Below are positions 1 through 5,795 of a stretch of DNA of 7,465 nucleotides, piece by piece (within the stretch, counting starts at the first letter, position 1; every line of letters begins with the position of its first letter). The DNA comes from Deltaproteobacteria bacterium. Lineage in GTDB: Bacteria > Desulfobacterota > G020345765. The translations under genes were made by a program, and so were the position numbers. The notes under the pieces were generated by a model that ran no database searches, was not told where the DNA came from, and saw only the letters and a program-made list of their open reading frames with translations. Location of the stretch: NCBI GenBank assembly GCA_030616835.1, contig JAUWWP010000116.1, forward strand, positions 1 to 7,465. The letters are read 5' to 3'.

Positions 1-867
1 ATGATCGAGGACAGCTCTAAATTTCTGGGATACGACTCTAAAATTGACCGGGCCCGGATATTAATTCTCCCCATTCCTTATGAGCAAACAGTCAGCTACC
101 GCCCCGGTACCCGGGAAGGACCCCGGGCGATCATTACTGCCTCCCAGGAGGTGGAGACCTATGATGAGGAGTTAGACCAGGAGACCTATCAGATCGGAAT
201 CCATACCCTGAGGGAGCTTGAGCCGATAATGAGCGGCCCCCAGGAGATGATTGCCTCGGTTCAAAAAAGGGCTTCGGAGTTATTGCAACAAGAGAAATTC
301 CTGGTAACCCTGGGGGGAGAGCACAGCCTGAGCCTTGGCTTGGTTCAGGCCTTTAAAGAGAAGTATCCTTCCCTTTCGGTGCTTCAGCTCGATGCCCACG
401 CTGACCTTCGTGACACTTACCAGGGAAGCCCTTTCAGCCATGCCAGCGTGATGCATCGAATCCAGGAAATTGCCCCAACTGTCCAGGTGGGAGTTCGCAG
501 CCTGAGCCTGGAGGAATCCCAGTTCATTCAGGAGCGGGAGCTTCCTGTCTATTTTGCCAGAGATACCCGAGGAGGGAATGATTGGATGGAGAAAGCCATT
601 GGAAAGCTCTCTCCCCGGGTATATCTGACCATCGATCTTGATGCCCTTGATCCCTCCATTATGCCCTCGGTAGCCAATCCGGAGCCGGGAGGGCTTACCT
701 GGGAGCAAATCCTGAGGTTTCTGAGATTGCTGAGTATAAATAGAGAGATTATCGGCTTCGATGTTATGGAGCTTTGCCCGATTCCCGGCAATATCGCTCC
801 CGATTTCCTGGCTGCTAAGCTGATCTACAGGCTAATAGGCTATATATTTTCTGATAAATCCAGATAG
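1..867 (+). CDS. speB: Agmatinase (ureohydrolase/arginase family)
   Basis: Predicted to hydrolyse agmatine to putrescine and urea in the cytoplasm, the second step of the arginine decarboxylase route to polyamines. The 288 residues span a full ureohydrolase domain. All expected di-manganese ligands are visible: H108 in GGEHSLS, D131, H133 and D135 in DAHADLRD, and D212 and D214 in DLDALDPS. SHASVMHR (147-153) and PEPGGLTW (227-234) are typical substrate-loop segments, and the C-terminus (GFDVMELCPIPGN) is family-like. The ATG is the first base of the window, so no ribosome binding site can be checked and a slightly earlier start is possible; the N-terminal length is normal. Arginase or another ureohydrolase is an alternative, but the short bacterial/archaeal type with DAHADLRD is usually annotated as agmatinase. 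The upstream neighbour, often speE or a pyruvoyl arginine decarboxylase, lies outside the window. Confidence 0.93.
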   Translation: MIEDSSKFLGYDSKIDRARILILPIPYEQTVSYRPGTREGPRAIITASQEVETYDEELDQETYQIGIHTLRELEPIMSGPQEMIASVQKRASELLQQEKFLVTLGGEHSLSLGLVQAFKEKYPSLSVLQLDAHADLRDTYQGSPFSHASVMHRIQEIAPTVQVGVRSLSLEESQFIQERELPVYFARDTRGGNDWMEKAIGKLSPRVYLTIDLDALDPSIMPSVANPEPGGLTWEQILRFLRLLSINREIIGFDVMELCPIPGNIAPDFLAAKLIYRLIGYIFSDKSR

Positions 868-949
868 GTTCTCATACATCCATTCCAGCGTCCTGCCTGA
901 GCAAATTTTTTTTTAAAATAGCGACATATATACCATATATTGATATTAA

Positions 950-986
950 AAAGAAAAAAAGCACAATTTATTGTATTTTTTTCTTT
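950..986 (+). terminator. A-tract/T-tract hairpin, possible speB terminator
   Basis: A long AT-only inverted repeat lies 82 bases after speB. AAAGAAAAAAA (950-960) pairs with TTTTTTTCTTT (976-986), and ACAAT (963-967) pairs inside it with ATTGT (970-974). Only a GC/A internal loop interrupts the 16 matching positions. The shape is that of a bidirectional terminator, but the inner stem is too AT-rich for a classical one, so the function is uncertain. Confidence 0.35.
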
Positions 987-1037
987 ACATCTCTAAAATT
1001 AAGTGGTAGTATAATTATTGTAATTTAGTGGGTAGCT

Positions 1038-1070
1038 TGTCCTGAGGAACTCGAAGGGCCTATCGAAGGA
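1038..1070 (+). repeat. Short dispersed repeat, CCTGAG...CGAAGGG type
   Basis: TCCTGAGGA (1040-1048) followed by CTCGAAGGGCCT (1050-1061) recurs at 6183-6212 with a longer middle, and a related form (CCTGAGCGAAGTCGAAGGG) lies at 6047-6069. This is intergenic and non-coding. The motif is of a type seen in many copies in metagenome-derived genomes (recalled, not searched). Confidence 0.6.
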
Positions 1071-1092
1071 ATAGAATTTACCCACAAGATTT

Positions 1093-1147
1093 AATGACAA
1101 ATGCCAAAGCTCAAAATTCAAATGAAACCCAAAGTTCAAATGACAAA
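1093..1147 (+). repeat. A-rich quasi-tandem repeat (CAAAGYTCAAA units)
   Basis: AATGACAAA at 1093-1101 recurs at 1139-1147. Between them are two degenerate copies of CCAAAGYTCAAA...ATGA. The small open frames across this stretch (for example the one starting at 1101) have repetitive K/M/Q-rich translations and look like repeat DNA, not genes. Confidence 0.5.
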
Positions 1148-1161
1148 ATATTTGACATTCA

Positions 1162-1202
1162 GCCTTCGTCCCGATGTCCATCGGGACTACAGCGAAGTAG
1201 GC
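1162..1202 (+). repeat. Nested palindromic repeat, GCCTTCGT...GCGAAGTAGGC
   Basis: The outer arms GCCTTCG (1162-1168) and CGAAGTAGGC (1193-1202) flank a perfect inner palindrome: GTCCCGATG (1168-1176), two bases, CATCGGGAC (1179-1187). The same outer arms occur at 6112-6140 without the inner palindrome, so this copy looks like one short repeat inserted in another. Confidence 0.6.
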
Positions 1203-1291
1203 TTTGGATTTTGGAAGAGAATGACAACAATAAAAAGTTACAATTTGAGGCTCTTCGGTTATGAACAGTTGGACAAAAAAGAGAGAAGAAA

Positions 1292-1428
1292 ATGCTTGAA
1301 CAATTAATTGCCTTTATTGAAAGTCTAAAAGGCAATCCTAAGGTGTTTTCCTTTGATAGAATCAAGGACGCATCTGACAAAAAGGGATAGAACTTTTGCT
1401 CGATAAAACGATAGGAAACGGCGGCTAA
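1292..1428 (+). pseudogene. Frameshifted small gene remnant, N-terminus like type I/IV restriction proteins
   Basis: An ATG at 1292, preceded by the purine-rich GAGAGAAG, opens a 32-codon frame beginning MLEQLIAFIESLKGNPKV and ending at TAG 1388-1390. The sequence FIESLKGNPKVFSFD resembles, from memory, the extreme N-terminus of predicted type I/IV restriction nuclease subunits (LKGNPKV.SFDEA.TKQ). In the adjacent frame the translation continues as KKGIELLLDKTIGNGG and stops at TAA 1426-1428. One extra A in the A-run near 1378-1382 would join the two into about 47 residues. The second stop lies within the left end of the palindrome at 1420-1518. It may be a decayed fragment, a real small cassette gene, or a sequencing indel. 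The family link is tentative. Confidence 0.35.
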
Positions 1429-1518
1429 TAGTATATACGCTATGGACTTACGCCCTTGCCCTTCGTGACGTTGCTTCCTTTGGTCACAACGTCGTATATG
1501 CTGGAATCGTTATCTGCC
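1420..1518 (+). repeat. 99-base imperfect palindrome, attC-like
   Basis: The ends GGCGGCTAAT (1420-1429) and GTTATCTGCC (1509-1518) are imperfect inverse complements (7 of 10). Inside them ATATACG (1433-1439) pairs with CGTATAT (1493-1499), and the centre holds GACGTTG (1467-1473) with CAACGTC (1487-1493), or alternatively GTGAC (1465-1469) with GTCAC (1483-1487). The arrangement of outer box, inner box, variable loop, inner box and outer GTTA box is that of an integron attC site in the same orientation as the flanking genes. GTTATCT, however, deviates from GTTRRRY at two positions. A plain dispersed palindrome is the alternative. Confidence 0.45.
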
Positions 1519-1530
1519 TCTGCGGGTCTG

Positions 1531-1539
1531 TGGTAAAAT
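1531..1539 (+). promoter_or_regulatory. Possible extended -10 promoter for the DUF5678/retropepsin pair
   Basis: TGGTAAAAT matches the extended -10 form TGnTAnAAT. No convincing -35 hexamer lies about 17 bases upstream, where the palindrome end at 1509-1518 sits. It would give a leader of roughly 75 bases before the ATG at 1622. This is based on consensus matching only. Confidence 0.25.
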
Positions 1540-1621
1540 TATGGGAAGGTGAAAGGGAAAGATTATGGGGGTGGTTGTTTAGACTAAATTTTGGTGTAGA
1601 ACGAAGGAGATGTTTTTATAA

Positions 1622-1840
1622 ATGTTAAGATTACCCCAGCGATTTTGGGAAGATAAAGAGTGGGTATTTGTCCATTACTCAGAGTTGGTAAGGAAGTACC
1701 CCAATATGTGGATTGCTGTGCTGAACAAGAAGATAATAGGTGCCTCTCCTGATTTAGGGAAAGTTGAAGAGGTTAAAGCCGGTACGGGTAAGAAGCATAT
1801 CCCTGTTATCTTCTTGGAGGATGGCTCTCATGTCTACTAA
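1622..1840 (+). CDS. DUF5678-like small protein
   Basis: A 72-residue soluble protein of unknown function. The core YPNMWIAVLNKKIIGASPDLGKV (26-48) fits what I recall of DUF5678: an aromatic-rich 'KYPxxWVAVxNxKVVxxGxDLxxV' block that probably forms a small beta-rich fold. The C-terminus KKHIPVIFLEDGSHVY is also typical of this type. There is no signal peptide and no membrane segment. AAGGAG (1604-1609) lies 12 bases before the ATG, an acceptable though slightly long spacing. Its last 11 bases overlap the start of the retropepsin-like gene, so the two are probably translationally coupled and act together; DUF5678 proteins are found next to such proteases elsewhere (recalled, not searched). A substrate, inhibitor or partner of the protease are all possible. 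Confidence 0.75.
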   Translation: MLRLPQRFWEDKEWVFVHYSELVRKYPNMWIAVLNKKIIGASPDLGKVEEVKAGTGKKHIPVIFLEDGSHVY

Positions 1841-2282
1841 ACGGATCAAGCTCTATTTCTGGAAGTTTGACAATCCTGATCTGGTAGATCTTGATATTGG
1901 AATCATTCGGCTATTCTGCGAAGTTGCCTTTGTCACTAAGGAAAGTTATACTGACCCATATTCAGCAGTTCTTGATACAGGTGCTCCTGTGTCTGTAATC
2001 CCTTATCAGATATGGTCAATGTTGAAGGTGAATAAGATAAGAGATTATGCTATAAGAGGCATAGTTCCTAAGAGGGAATGCTCCCTCCCTGTTACCGTTG
2101 GGGAGGTTTCCTGTATCCTTCTTGATAAAGAAGAAAGGACAAAGAGAATAAAGGTCAAGTCTTACTTGGCTCATTCCAATGAAGTCCCTCTGATAATAGG
2201 ATTCAAAGACCTTTTGGATAAATTGGGCATCTATCTTGATTTCAGAAAGAATCTTGCCTATCTTGAATATGAAAATTTATAA
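1830..2282 (+). CDS. Retropepsin-like aspartic protease
   Basis: A 150-residue protein with the hallmarks of a single-lobe, retroviral-type aspartic protease. AVLDTGAPVSVIP carries the catalytic D49-T50-G51, and PLIIGFKDLLDKL (120-132) is the C-terminal hydrophobic-hydrophobic-Gly flap/core motif, followed by the closing strands (YLDFRKNLAYLE). Such enzymes work as dimers. No transmembrane helix or signal peptide is visible, so it should be cytoplasmic, unlike several membrane-anchored bacterial retropepsins. The start at 1830 is preferred because GGAGG (1816-1820) is 9 bases upstream; the ATG at 1821 abuts this site and the in-frame ATG at 1764 lies deep in the upstream gene. It overlaps the DUF5678 gene by 11 bases. 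The substrate is unknown. No viral gene lies nearby, so a retroelement origin is not indicated. Confidence 0.8.
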   Translation: MSTKRIKLYFWKFDNPDLVDLDIGIIRLFCEVAFVTKESYTDPYSAVLDTGAPVSVIPYQIWSMLKVNKIRDYAIRGIVPKRECSLPVTVGEVSCILLDKEERTKRIKVKSYLAHSNEVPLIIGFKDLLDKLGIYLDFRKNLAYLEYENL

Positions 2283-2294
2283 CTACATGTAACA

Positions 2295-2365
2295 GCAGAT
2301 AACATAAAAGGGTCCTTGTCTTATTTTACTTTGCAAAAACTTCTTTTATGCTGGAAATATTAAAC
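2295..2365 (+). repeat. Second stem-loop with attC-like ends after the retropepsin gene
   Basis: GCAGATAAC (2295-2303) is the exact inverse complement of GTTATCTGC at 1509-1517 and starts 12 bases after the retropepsin stop. CATAAAAG (2303-2310) pairs perfectly with CTTTTATG (2343-2350). The segment TATGCTGGAA (2347-2356) is identical to 1497-1506 in the first palindrome, at the same place relative to its inner stem. It is followed by ATTAAAC (2359-2365), one base from the attC core GTTRRRY. This suggests a diverged second copy of the same kind of site. Confidence 0.4.
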
Positions 2366-2388
2366 GAAAAACTGTGCTTTAGAGAGTG

Positions 2389-2493
2389 ATGATGAATATG
2401 GAGAATAAGGACAAGTTAAAAGAATATATGCTAAAGGAAATAGAGATAATTCAGTTTAGGGTATGCCGGAGGCATTCCGATGCTTCGGGATAG
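2389..2493 (+). pseudogene. Truncated small gene (K/E-rich N-terminus only)
   Basis: A 34-codon frame from ATG 2389 (alternative ATGs at 2392 and 2398) reads ...MENKDKLKEYMLKEIEIIQ and then changes character to FRVCRRHSDASG before the stop. The first part resembles, from memory, the N-terminus of a small hypothetical protein family (KEIEIIQDIIKRMANNSF...) with a following membrane helix. Here that similarity ends near 2455, just before the palindrome at 2463-2490, which supplies the last codons. It is probably a gene fragment truncated by a repeat, and expression is doubtful. Confidence 0.4.
2463..2490 (+). repeat. Short double hairpin upstream of gyrB
   Basis: ATGCC-GGA-GGCAT (2463-2475) is a perfect 5-bp hairpin, and TCCGA-TGCT-TCGG follows at 2476-2488. 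Read together they also form an imperfect longer hairpin (CCGGAGGCAT with ATGCTTCGG). The repeat ends 25 bases before the gyrB start and provides the final codons of the truncated frame at 2389-2493. Confidence 0.5.
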
Positions 2494-2515
2494 GATATAA
2501 TTTGGGAGATCGATA

Positions 2516-4969
2516 ATGTCTAGTGAAATCACTCCAGTAAGTGAAGCCCCTTCAGTAGATACCAGTTATAATGCGGATAAGATTAAGGTCTTAGCTGGAT
2601 TAAGTGCGGTCAGGAAAAGACCGGCAATGTATATCGGCAGTACCGGAGGTATGGGGCTACATCACTTGGTTTATGAGGTTGTCGACAATAGCATCGATGA
2701 GGCGGTGGTAGAACACTGCGATCGGATAAAGGTAACCATCCATCTTGATAACAGTATAACTGTCGAGGATAACGGCAGGGGAATCCCGGTAGATATGCAT
2801 AAAGCCGAGAAGAAACCGGCGGCCGAGGTGGTCATGACCATGCTCCATGCCGGGGGGAAATTTGATGGCAAGGCCTATAAGGTAGCCGGCGGCCTTCACG
2901 GTATCGGGGTATCCGTAGTCAATGCCCTCTCCGAGTATCTGGATCTGGAGGTCAGAAGGGAGGCAAAGGTATATCACCAGCTCTACCGGAGGGGGAAGGC
3001 AGTAACCAAATTAGAGACCATCGGTGAGACCAAAAAGACCGGAACCAAGATCAAGTTTAAGGCAGACTCGCAGATATTCGAGAGCCTTGATTATAGCTTT
3101 GAAATTCTTTCTCAGCGTCTCCGGGAGCTCTCCTTTCTGAATGCCGGGGTTCATATCTCCATTAAAGATGAAAGAAGTGAGAAGAAACGCGAGTTTCAAT
3201 ACAAGGGTGGTATTCGTTCCTTTGTCGAGCATCTCAACGAGAATAAGAACTCTATTCATTCAAAGCCAATTCATTTTAAGGTAGAGAGGGAGGGGGTTAT
3301 CCTGGAGATTGCCCTCCAATACAATGATGGCTATTCTGAATCTATTTTCTCGTTTGCTAACAATATTAATACCCCTGAGGGGGGAACCCATCTCAGTGGC
3401 TTCAAATCTGCCCTTACCCGAACCATTAACTTCTATGCTGCCTCGAATAATCTTTTGAAGGATGTCAAGGAAAACTTCAGTGGTGAAGATGTCCGGGAGG
3501 GGCTGGCAGCGGTAATCAGCGTAAAGCTTCAGAATCCTCAATTCGAAGGACAGACCAAAACCAAGTTGGGAAACTCTGAGATCAAGGGCCTTGTGGAAAG
3601 TGTGGTTAACGAAAAGCTTGGCAGTTTCTTTGAAGAGAATCCCCCGATAGCCAGGAAAATTGTCGAGAAGGTTGGGGAGGCTATCCGGGCTCGCCAGGCA
3701 GCACGGAAGGCCAGGGATTTAACCAGGCGGAAAAGCGCACTTGACTCTGGTTTTCTACCCGGAAAGCTTGCTGACTGCCAGAGTAAAGACCCGGAGGACA
3801 GTGAGATCTTTTTAGTTGAGGGAGACTCTGCCGGAGGCTCAGCCAAGCAGGGAAGGGATCGAAAAAATCAGGCTATTCTTCCTTTGAAAGGAAAGATCCT
3901 GAATGTGGAGAAGGCACGGTTCGATAAAATGCTTTCCTCCCAGGAGATAAGAACACTTATTACGGTTCTGGGTATGGGGATCGGTAAGGAGGAAAGCGAT
4001 ATTAGTAAGCTCCGCTATCATCGGGTGATAATTATGACCGATGCCGATGTTGATGGTTCTCATATTCGCACGCTTCTGCTGACCTTCTTCTACCGGCATT
4101 TTTCCGAGCTGGTGGAGAAGGGATATCTTTATATTGCCCAGCCCCCTCTTTATCGGGTTAAAAAAGGAAAAGAGGAGAGATATATCAAGGACGAGCTCTC
4201 CCTGGAGGATTACCTTATCGGTGCCGGAGTGGGGAAGGCCGGACTTATCGCTAATGGGAATAATGGTAAAATCAAGGGCGATAAATTAAAGGGATTGATT
4301 AAGAAAGCAATCAGCTACGAGAAAATCCTGAGGAAGATGGGAAGAAGGAAAAAGGAGCCAAGGGTGGTTGATGCTTTCACCTCCGATCCCACCTTCAAGC
4401 TCTCAACCCTGAAGAAGGGAACAGATGAGATAGAGACAAAGCTTAAGAAGATCAACTCCTTCCTGAAAAAGTTTTACCCTGAGATCTGTCCGGCCGAATT
4501 TTACATTAATAACGATGAGGAACACAACTGCCAGATGGTAACGGTTAAAACCAAGAAGAACGGGGTAACGCATGAGACCTATATTAATTTTAACTTCTTA
4601 AGTACCCCGGAGTATGAAGAGTTGTGCCGGCTTTCCCAGGAGATTAAGAAAGCCGGAGAGCCTCCCTATGAGCTCGAGGAGGGAAATCAGCGTTACCAGC
4701 TTAAGACCATAAAAGAACTGGTAGATTGTGTCCTTACTATCGGGAAAAAGGGTTATTATATCCAGAGATACAAGGGGTTGGGAGAAATGAACCCCAGCCA
4801 GCTCTGGGAAACTACAATGAACCCGGAGAGCCGGACCCTGCTTCAGATAAGGGTCGAGGATGCCGTTGAGGCCGATGCGATCTTTACCGTGTTGATGGGG
4901 GATAAGGTTGAGCCCCGGAGGGAATTCATCGAGAGAAATGCCTTGGATGTCAAGAATCTGGATATATAA
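2516..4969 (+). CDS. gyrB: DNA gyrase subunit B
   Basis: The ATPase and TOPRIM subunit of the type IIA topoisomerase that, with GyrA, introduces negative supercoils. In order: the GHKL ATPase domain with E54 and N58 in YEVVDNSIDEA, DNGRGIP (85-91) and GGLHGIGV (125-132); the transducer with QTKTKLGN (346-353; K348 is the ATP-contacting lysine); TOPRIM with EGDSAGGSAKQGRDR (435-449) and metal-binding DADVDG (509-514); and the C-terminal YIQRYKGLGEMNPSQLWETTMNP (748-770) and EPRREFIE (799-806). Between about 555 and 735 is the E. coli-type insertion, which explains 817 residues compared with ~640 in short forms. GGGAG (2504-2508) lies 7 bases before the ATG, supporting this start. The EGDSA context and QAILPLKGKILNVEKA match E. 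coli exactly around the quinolone-associated Asp and Lys (here D437 and K458). No gyrA is adjacent. I see no convincing promoter in the 233 bases upstream. Confidence 0.98.
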   Translation: MSSEITPVSEAPSVDTSYNADKIKVLAGLSAVRKRPAMYIGSTGGMGLHHLVYEVVDNSIDEAVVEHCDRIKVTIHLDNSITVEDNGRGIPVDMHKAEKKPAAEVVMTMLHAGGKFDGKAYKVAGGLHGIGVSVVNALSEYLDLEVRREAKVYHQLYRRGKAVTKLETIGETKKTGTKIKFKADSQIFESLDYSFEILSQRLRELSFLNAGVHISIKDERSEKKREFQYKGGIRSFVEHLNENKNSIHSKPIHFKVEREGVILEIALQYNDGYSESIFSFANNINTPEGGTHLSGFKSALTRTINFYAASNNLLKDVKENFSGEDVREGLAAVISVKLQNPQFEGQTKTKLGNSEIKGLVESVVNEKLGSFFEENPPIARKIVEKVGEAIRARQAARKARDLTRRKSALDSGFLPGKLADCQSKDPEDSEIFLVEGDSAGGSAKQGRDRKNQAILPLKGKILNVEKARFDKMLSSQEIRTLITVLGMGIGKEESDISKLRYHRVIIMTDADVDGSHIRTLLLTFFYRHFSELVEKGYLYIAQPPLYRVKKGKEERYIKDELSLEDYLIGAGVGKAGLIANGNNGKIKGDKLKGLIKKAISYEKILRKMGRRKKEPRVVDAFTSDPTFKLSTLKKGTDEIETKLKKINSFLKKFYPEICPAEFYINNDEEHNCQMVTVKTKKNGVTHETYINFNFLSTPEYEELCRLSQEIKKAGEPPYELEEGNQRYQLKTIKELVDCVLTIGKKGYYIQRYKGLGEMNPSQLWETTMNPESRTLLQIRVEDAVEADAIFTVLMGDKVEPRREFIERNALDVKNLDI

Positions 4970-4980
4970 CTCTCATACTT

Positions 4981-5030
4981 CAGGGAATAGCAGGGAGTAG
5001 CAAGGAATAGCAGGGAATGGCAGGGACTTG
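4981..5030 (+). repeat. Five-copy 10-bp tandem repeat (CAGGGAATAG)
   Basis: Five head-to-tail decamers start 11 bases after the gyrB stop: CAGGGAATAG, CAGGGAGTAG, CAAGGAATAG, CAGGGAATGG and CAGGGACTTG. Copies 2-4 each differ from the first by one base and the last by two. The period is close to one helical turn. It is non-coding and lies between gyrB and its terminator. Confidence 0.9.
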
Positions 5031-5073
5031 ATCCTCTTGTCCTACGAAGTAGGATGAACTCTTACTTAAGTTT

Positions 5074-5121
5074 AATAAGCCTTTTGCTATATTTCAAAAA
5101 GCAGGAGGCTTTATTTTTTTT
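5074..5121 (+). terminator. Intrinsic terminator after gyrB
   Basis: AATAAGCCT (5074-5082) pairs with AGGCTTtATT (5106-5115, one bulged T), with TGCT (5085-5088) and AGCA (5100-5103) pairing inside. It is followed directly by eight T residues (5114-5121), a classical Rho-independent layout. A further small hairpin, TCCTAC-GAA-GTAGGA, lies upstream at 5040-5054. The terminator should end gyrB transcription and is only 35 bases before the next gene. Confidence 0.8.
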
Positions 5122-5156
5122 CACACCCCGTTAGAAATTAGATCGGGGTCGAAGGT

Positions 5157-5795
5157 ATGACCGAAATCTATCTTATCCGCCACGGACAGACGGATTGGAA
5201 CCGGGAGGAGATCTTTCGGGGCCGGGCTGACCGGCCGCTTACCGAAGTGGGTAACTGGGAGGCGGGGGCGCTCAGCCGGGCGCTGGCGCATGTTACTATT
5301 AACTTTATTTACAGCAGTCCTCTCACCCGGGCGCAGGAGACTGCTCGTCCGATTGCCTCGGCTCATGGCTTAATGGTTATCCCGCTTGCCGGCATTATTG
5401 ATATTGACTACGGAGACTGGCAGGGGCTTTCTCATGATCAAGTAAAGGAGCAGTATCCTGAGCTCTACCGGAAGTGGCAGGATCATCCTGAGCAGGTAGA
5501 GTTTCCCGGGGGAGAGAGCTTAAGTATGGTTCGGGAGCGGGCAATATCTGCCTTTAAGAAGGTGATTGCCGGGCGCCCGGAGCAGAGCGGAGTGGTAGTC
5601 TCCCACCGGGTGGTCAATAAGGTTCTCCTCTGCGCTCTTCTCGGGTTGGACAACTCCCACTTCTGGGAGATCAAGCAGGATACCGGGTCAATCAATATTA
5701 TAAGGTGCGATAACAAAAGGATAATCGTTCAGGTATTGAACGATACCTGTCATCTTAAAAGCCTGAGCAAGGAAAGAACTACTACTGACTTTTAA
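5157..5795 (+). CDS. Histidine phosphatase family protein (phosphoglycerate mutase-like)
   Basis: 212 residues of the histidine phosphatase superfamily, branch 1, which removes or transfers phosphate through a phospho-histidine. The LIRHGQTDWN motif holds R8 and the nucleophile H9, SSPLTRAQETA holds R58, and H150 in VVVSHRVVNK is the second pocket histidine. The usual general-acid Glu of 'LxEI.xG.WEG' appears as Asp (D82 in IIDIDYGDWQG), a conservative change. Substrates in this family range from phosphoglycerate and alpha-ribazole phosphate to sugar phosphates, so the specific reaction cannot be given. The ATG at 5157 is the only usable start: an in-frame TAG sits at 5139-5141, with no start codon between. 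The nearby GAAGG (5151-5155) is too close to act as a good ribosome binding site, and the gyrB terminator lies just upstream, so expression may be weak or depend on readthrough. Confidence 0.88.
   Translation: MTEIYLIRHGQTDWNREEIFRGRADRPLTEVGNWEAGALSRALAHVTINFIYSSPLTRAQETARPIASAHGLMVIPLAGIIDIDYGDWQGLSHDQVKEQYPELYRKWQDHPEQVEFPGGESLSMVRERAISAFKKVIAGRPEQSGVVVSHRVVNKVLLCALLGLDNSHFWEIKQDTGSINIIRCDNKRIIVQVLNDTCHLKSLSKERTTTDF

Noticed and set aside
280..708. 142-codon minus-strand frame inside speB
   Set aside because: It is a shadow of the strongly conserved agmatinase frame. The long antisense frames inside gyrB are rejected for the same reason.
984..1015. TTTACA (984-989) and TATAAT (1010-1015) as a sigma70 promoter
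   Set aside because: The -10 is perfect, but the spacer is 20 bases, there is no extended -10, and only repeat DNA lies directly downstream.
1093..1147. CRISPR-like array
   Set aside because: The units are degenerate and contiguous with no unique spacers of constant length. No array or cas gene is present in the window.
1101..1307. 68-codon frame MPKLKIQMKPKV...
   Set aside because: The first half is the translation of dispersed repeats (1093-1147 and 1162-1202), with no ribosome binding site or protein-like conservation.
2496..2501. TATAAT as the gyrB -10 element
   Set aside because: Transcription would start around 2508, inside or after the Shine-Dalgarno GGGAG (2504-2508), and no -35 is present.
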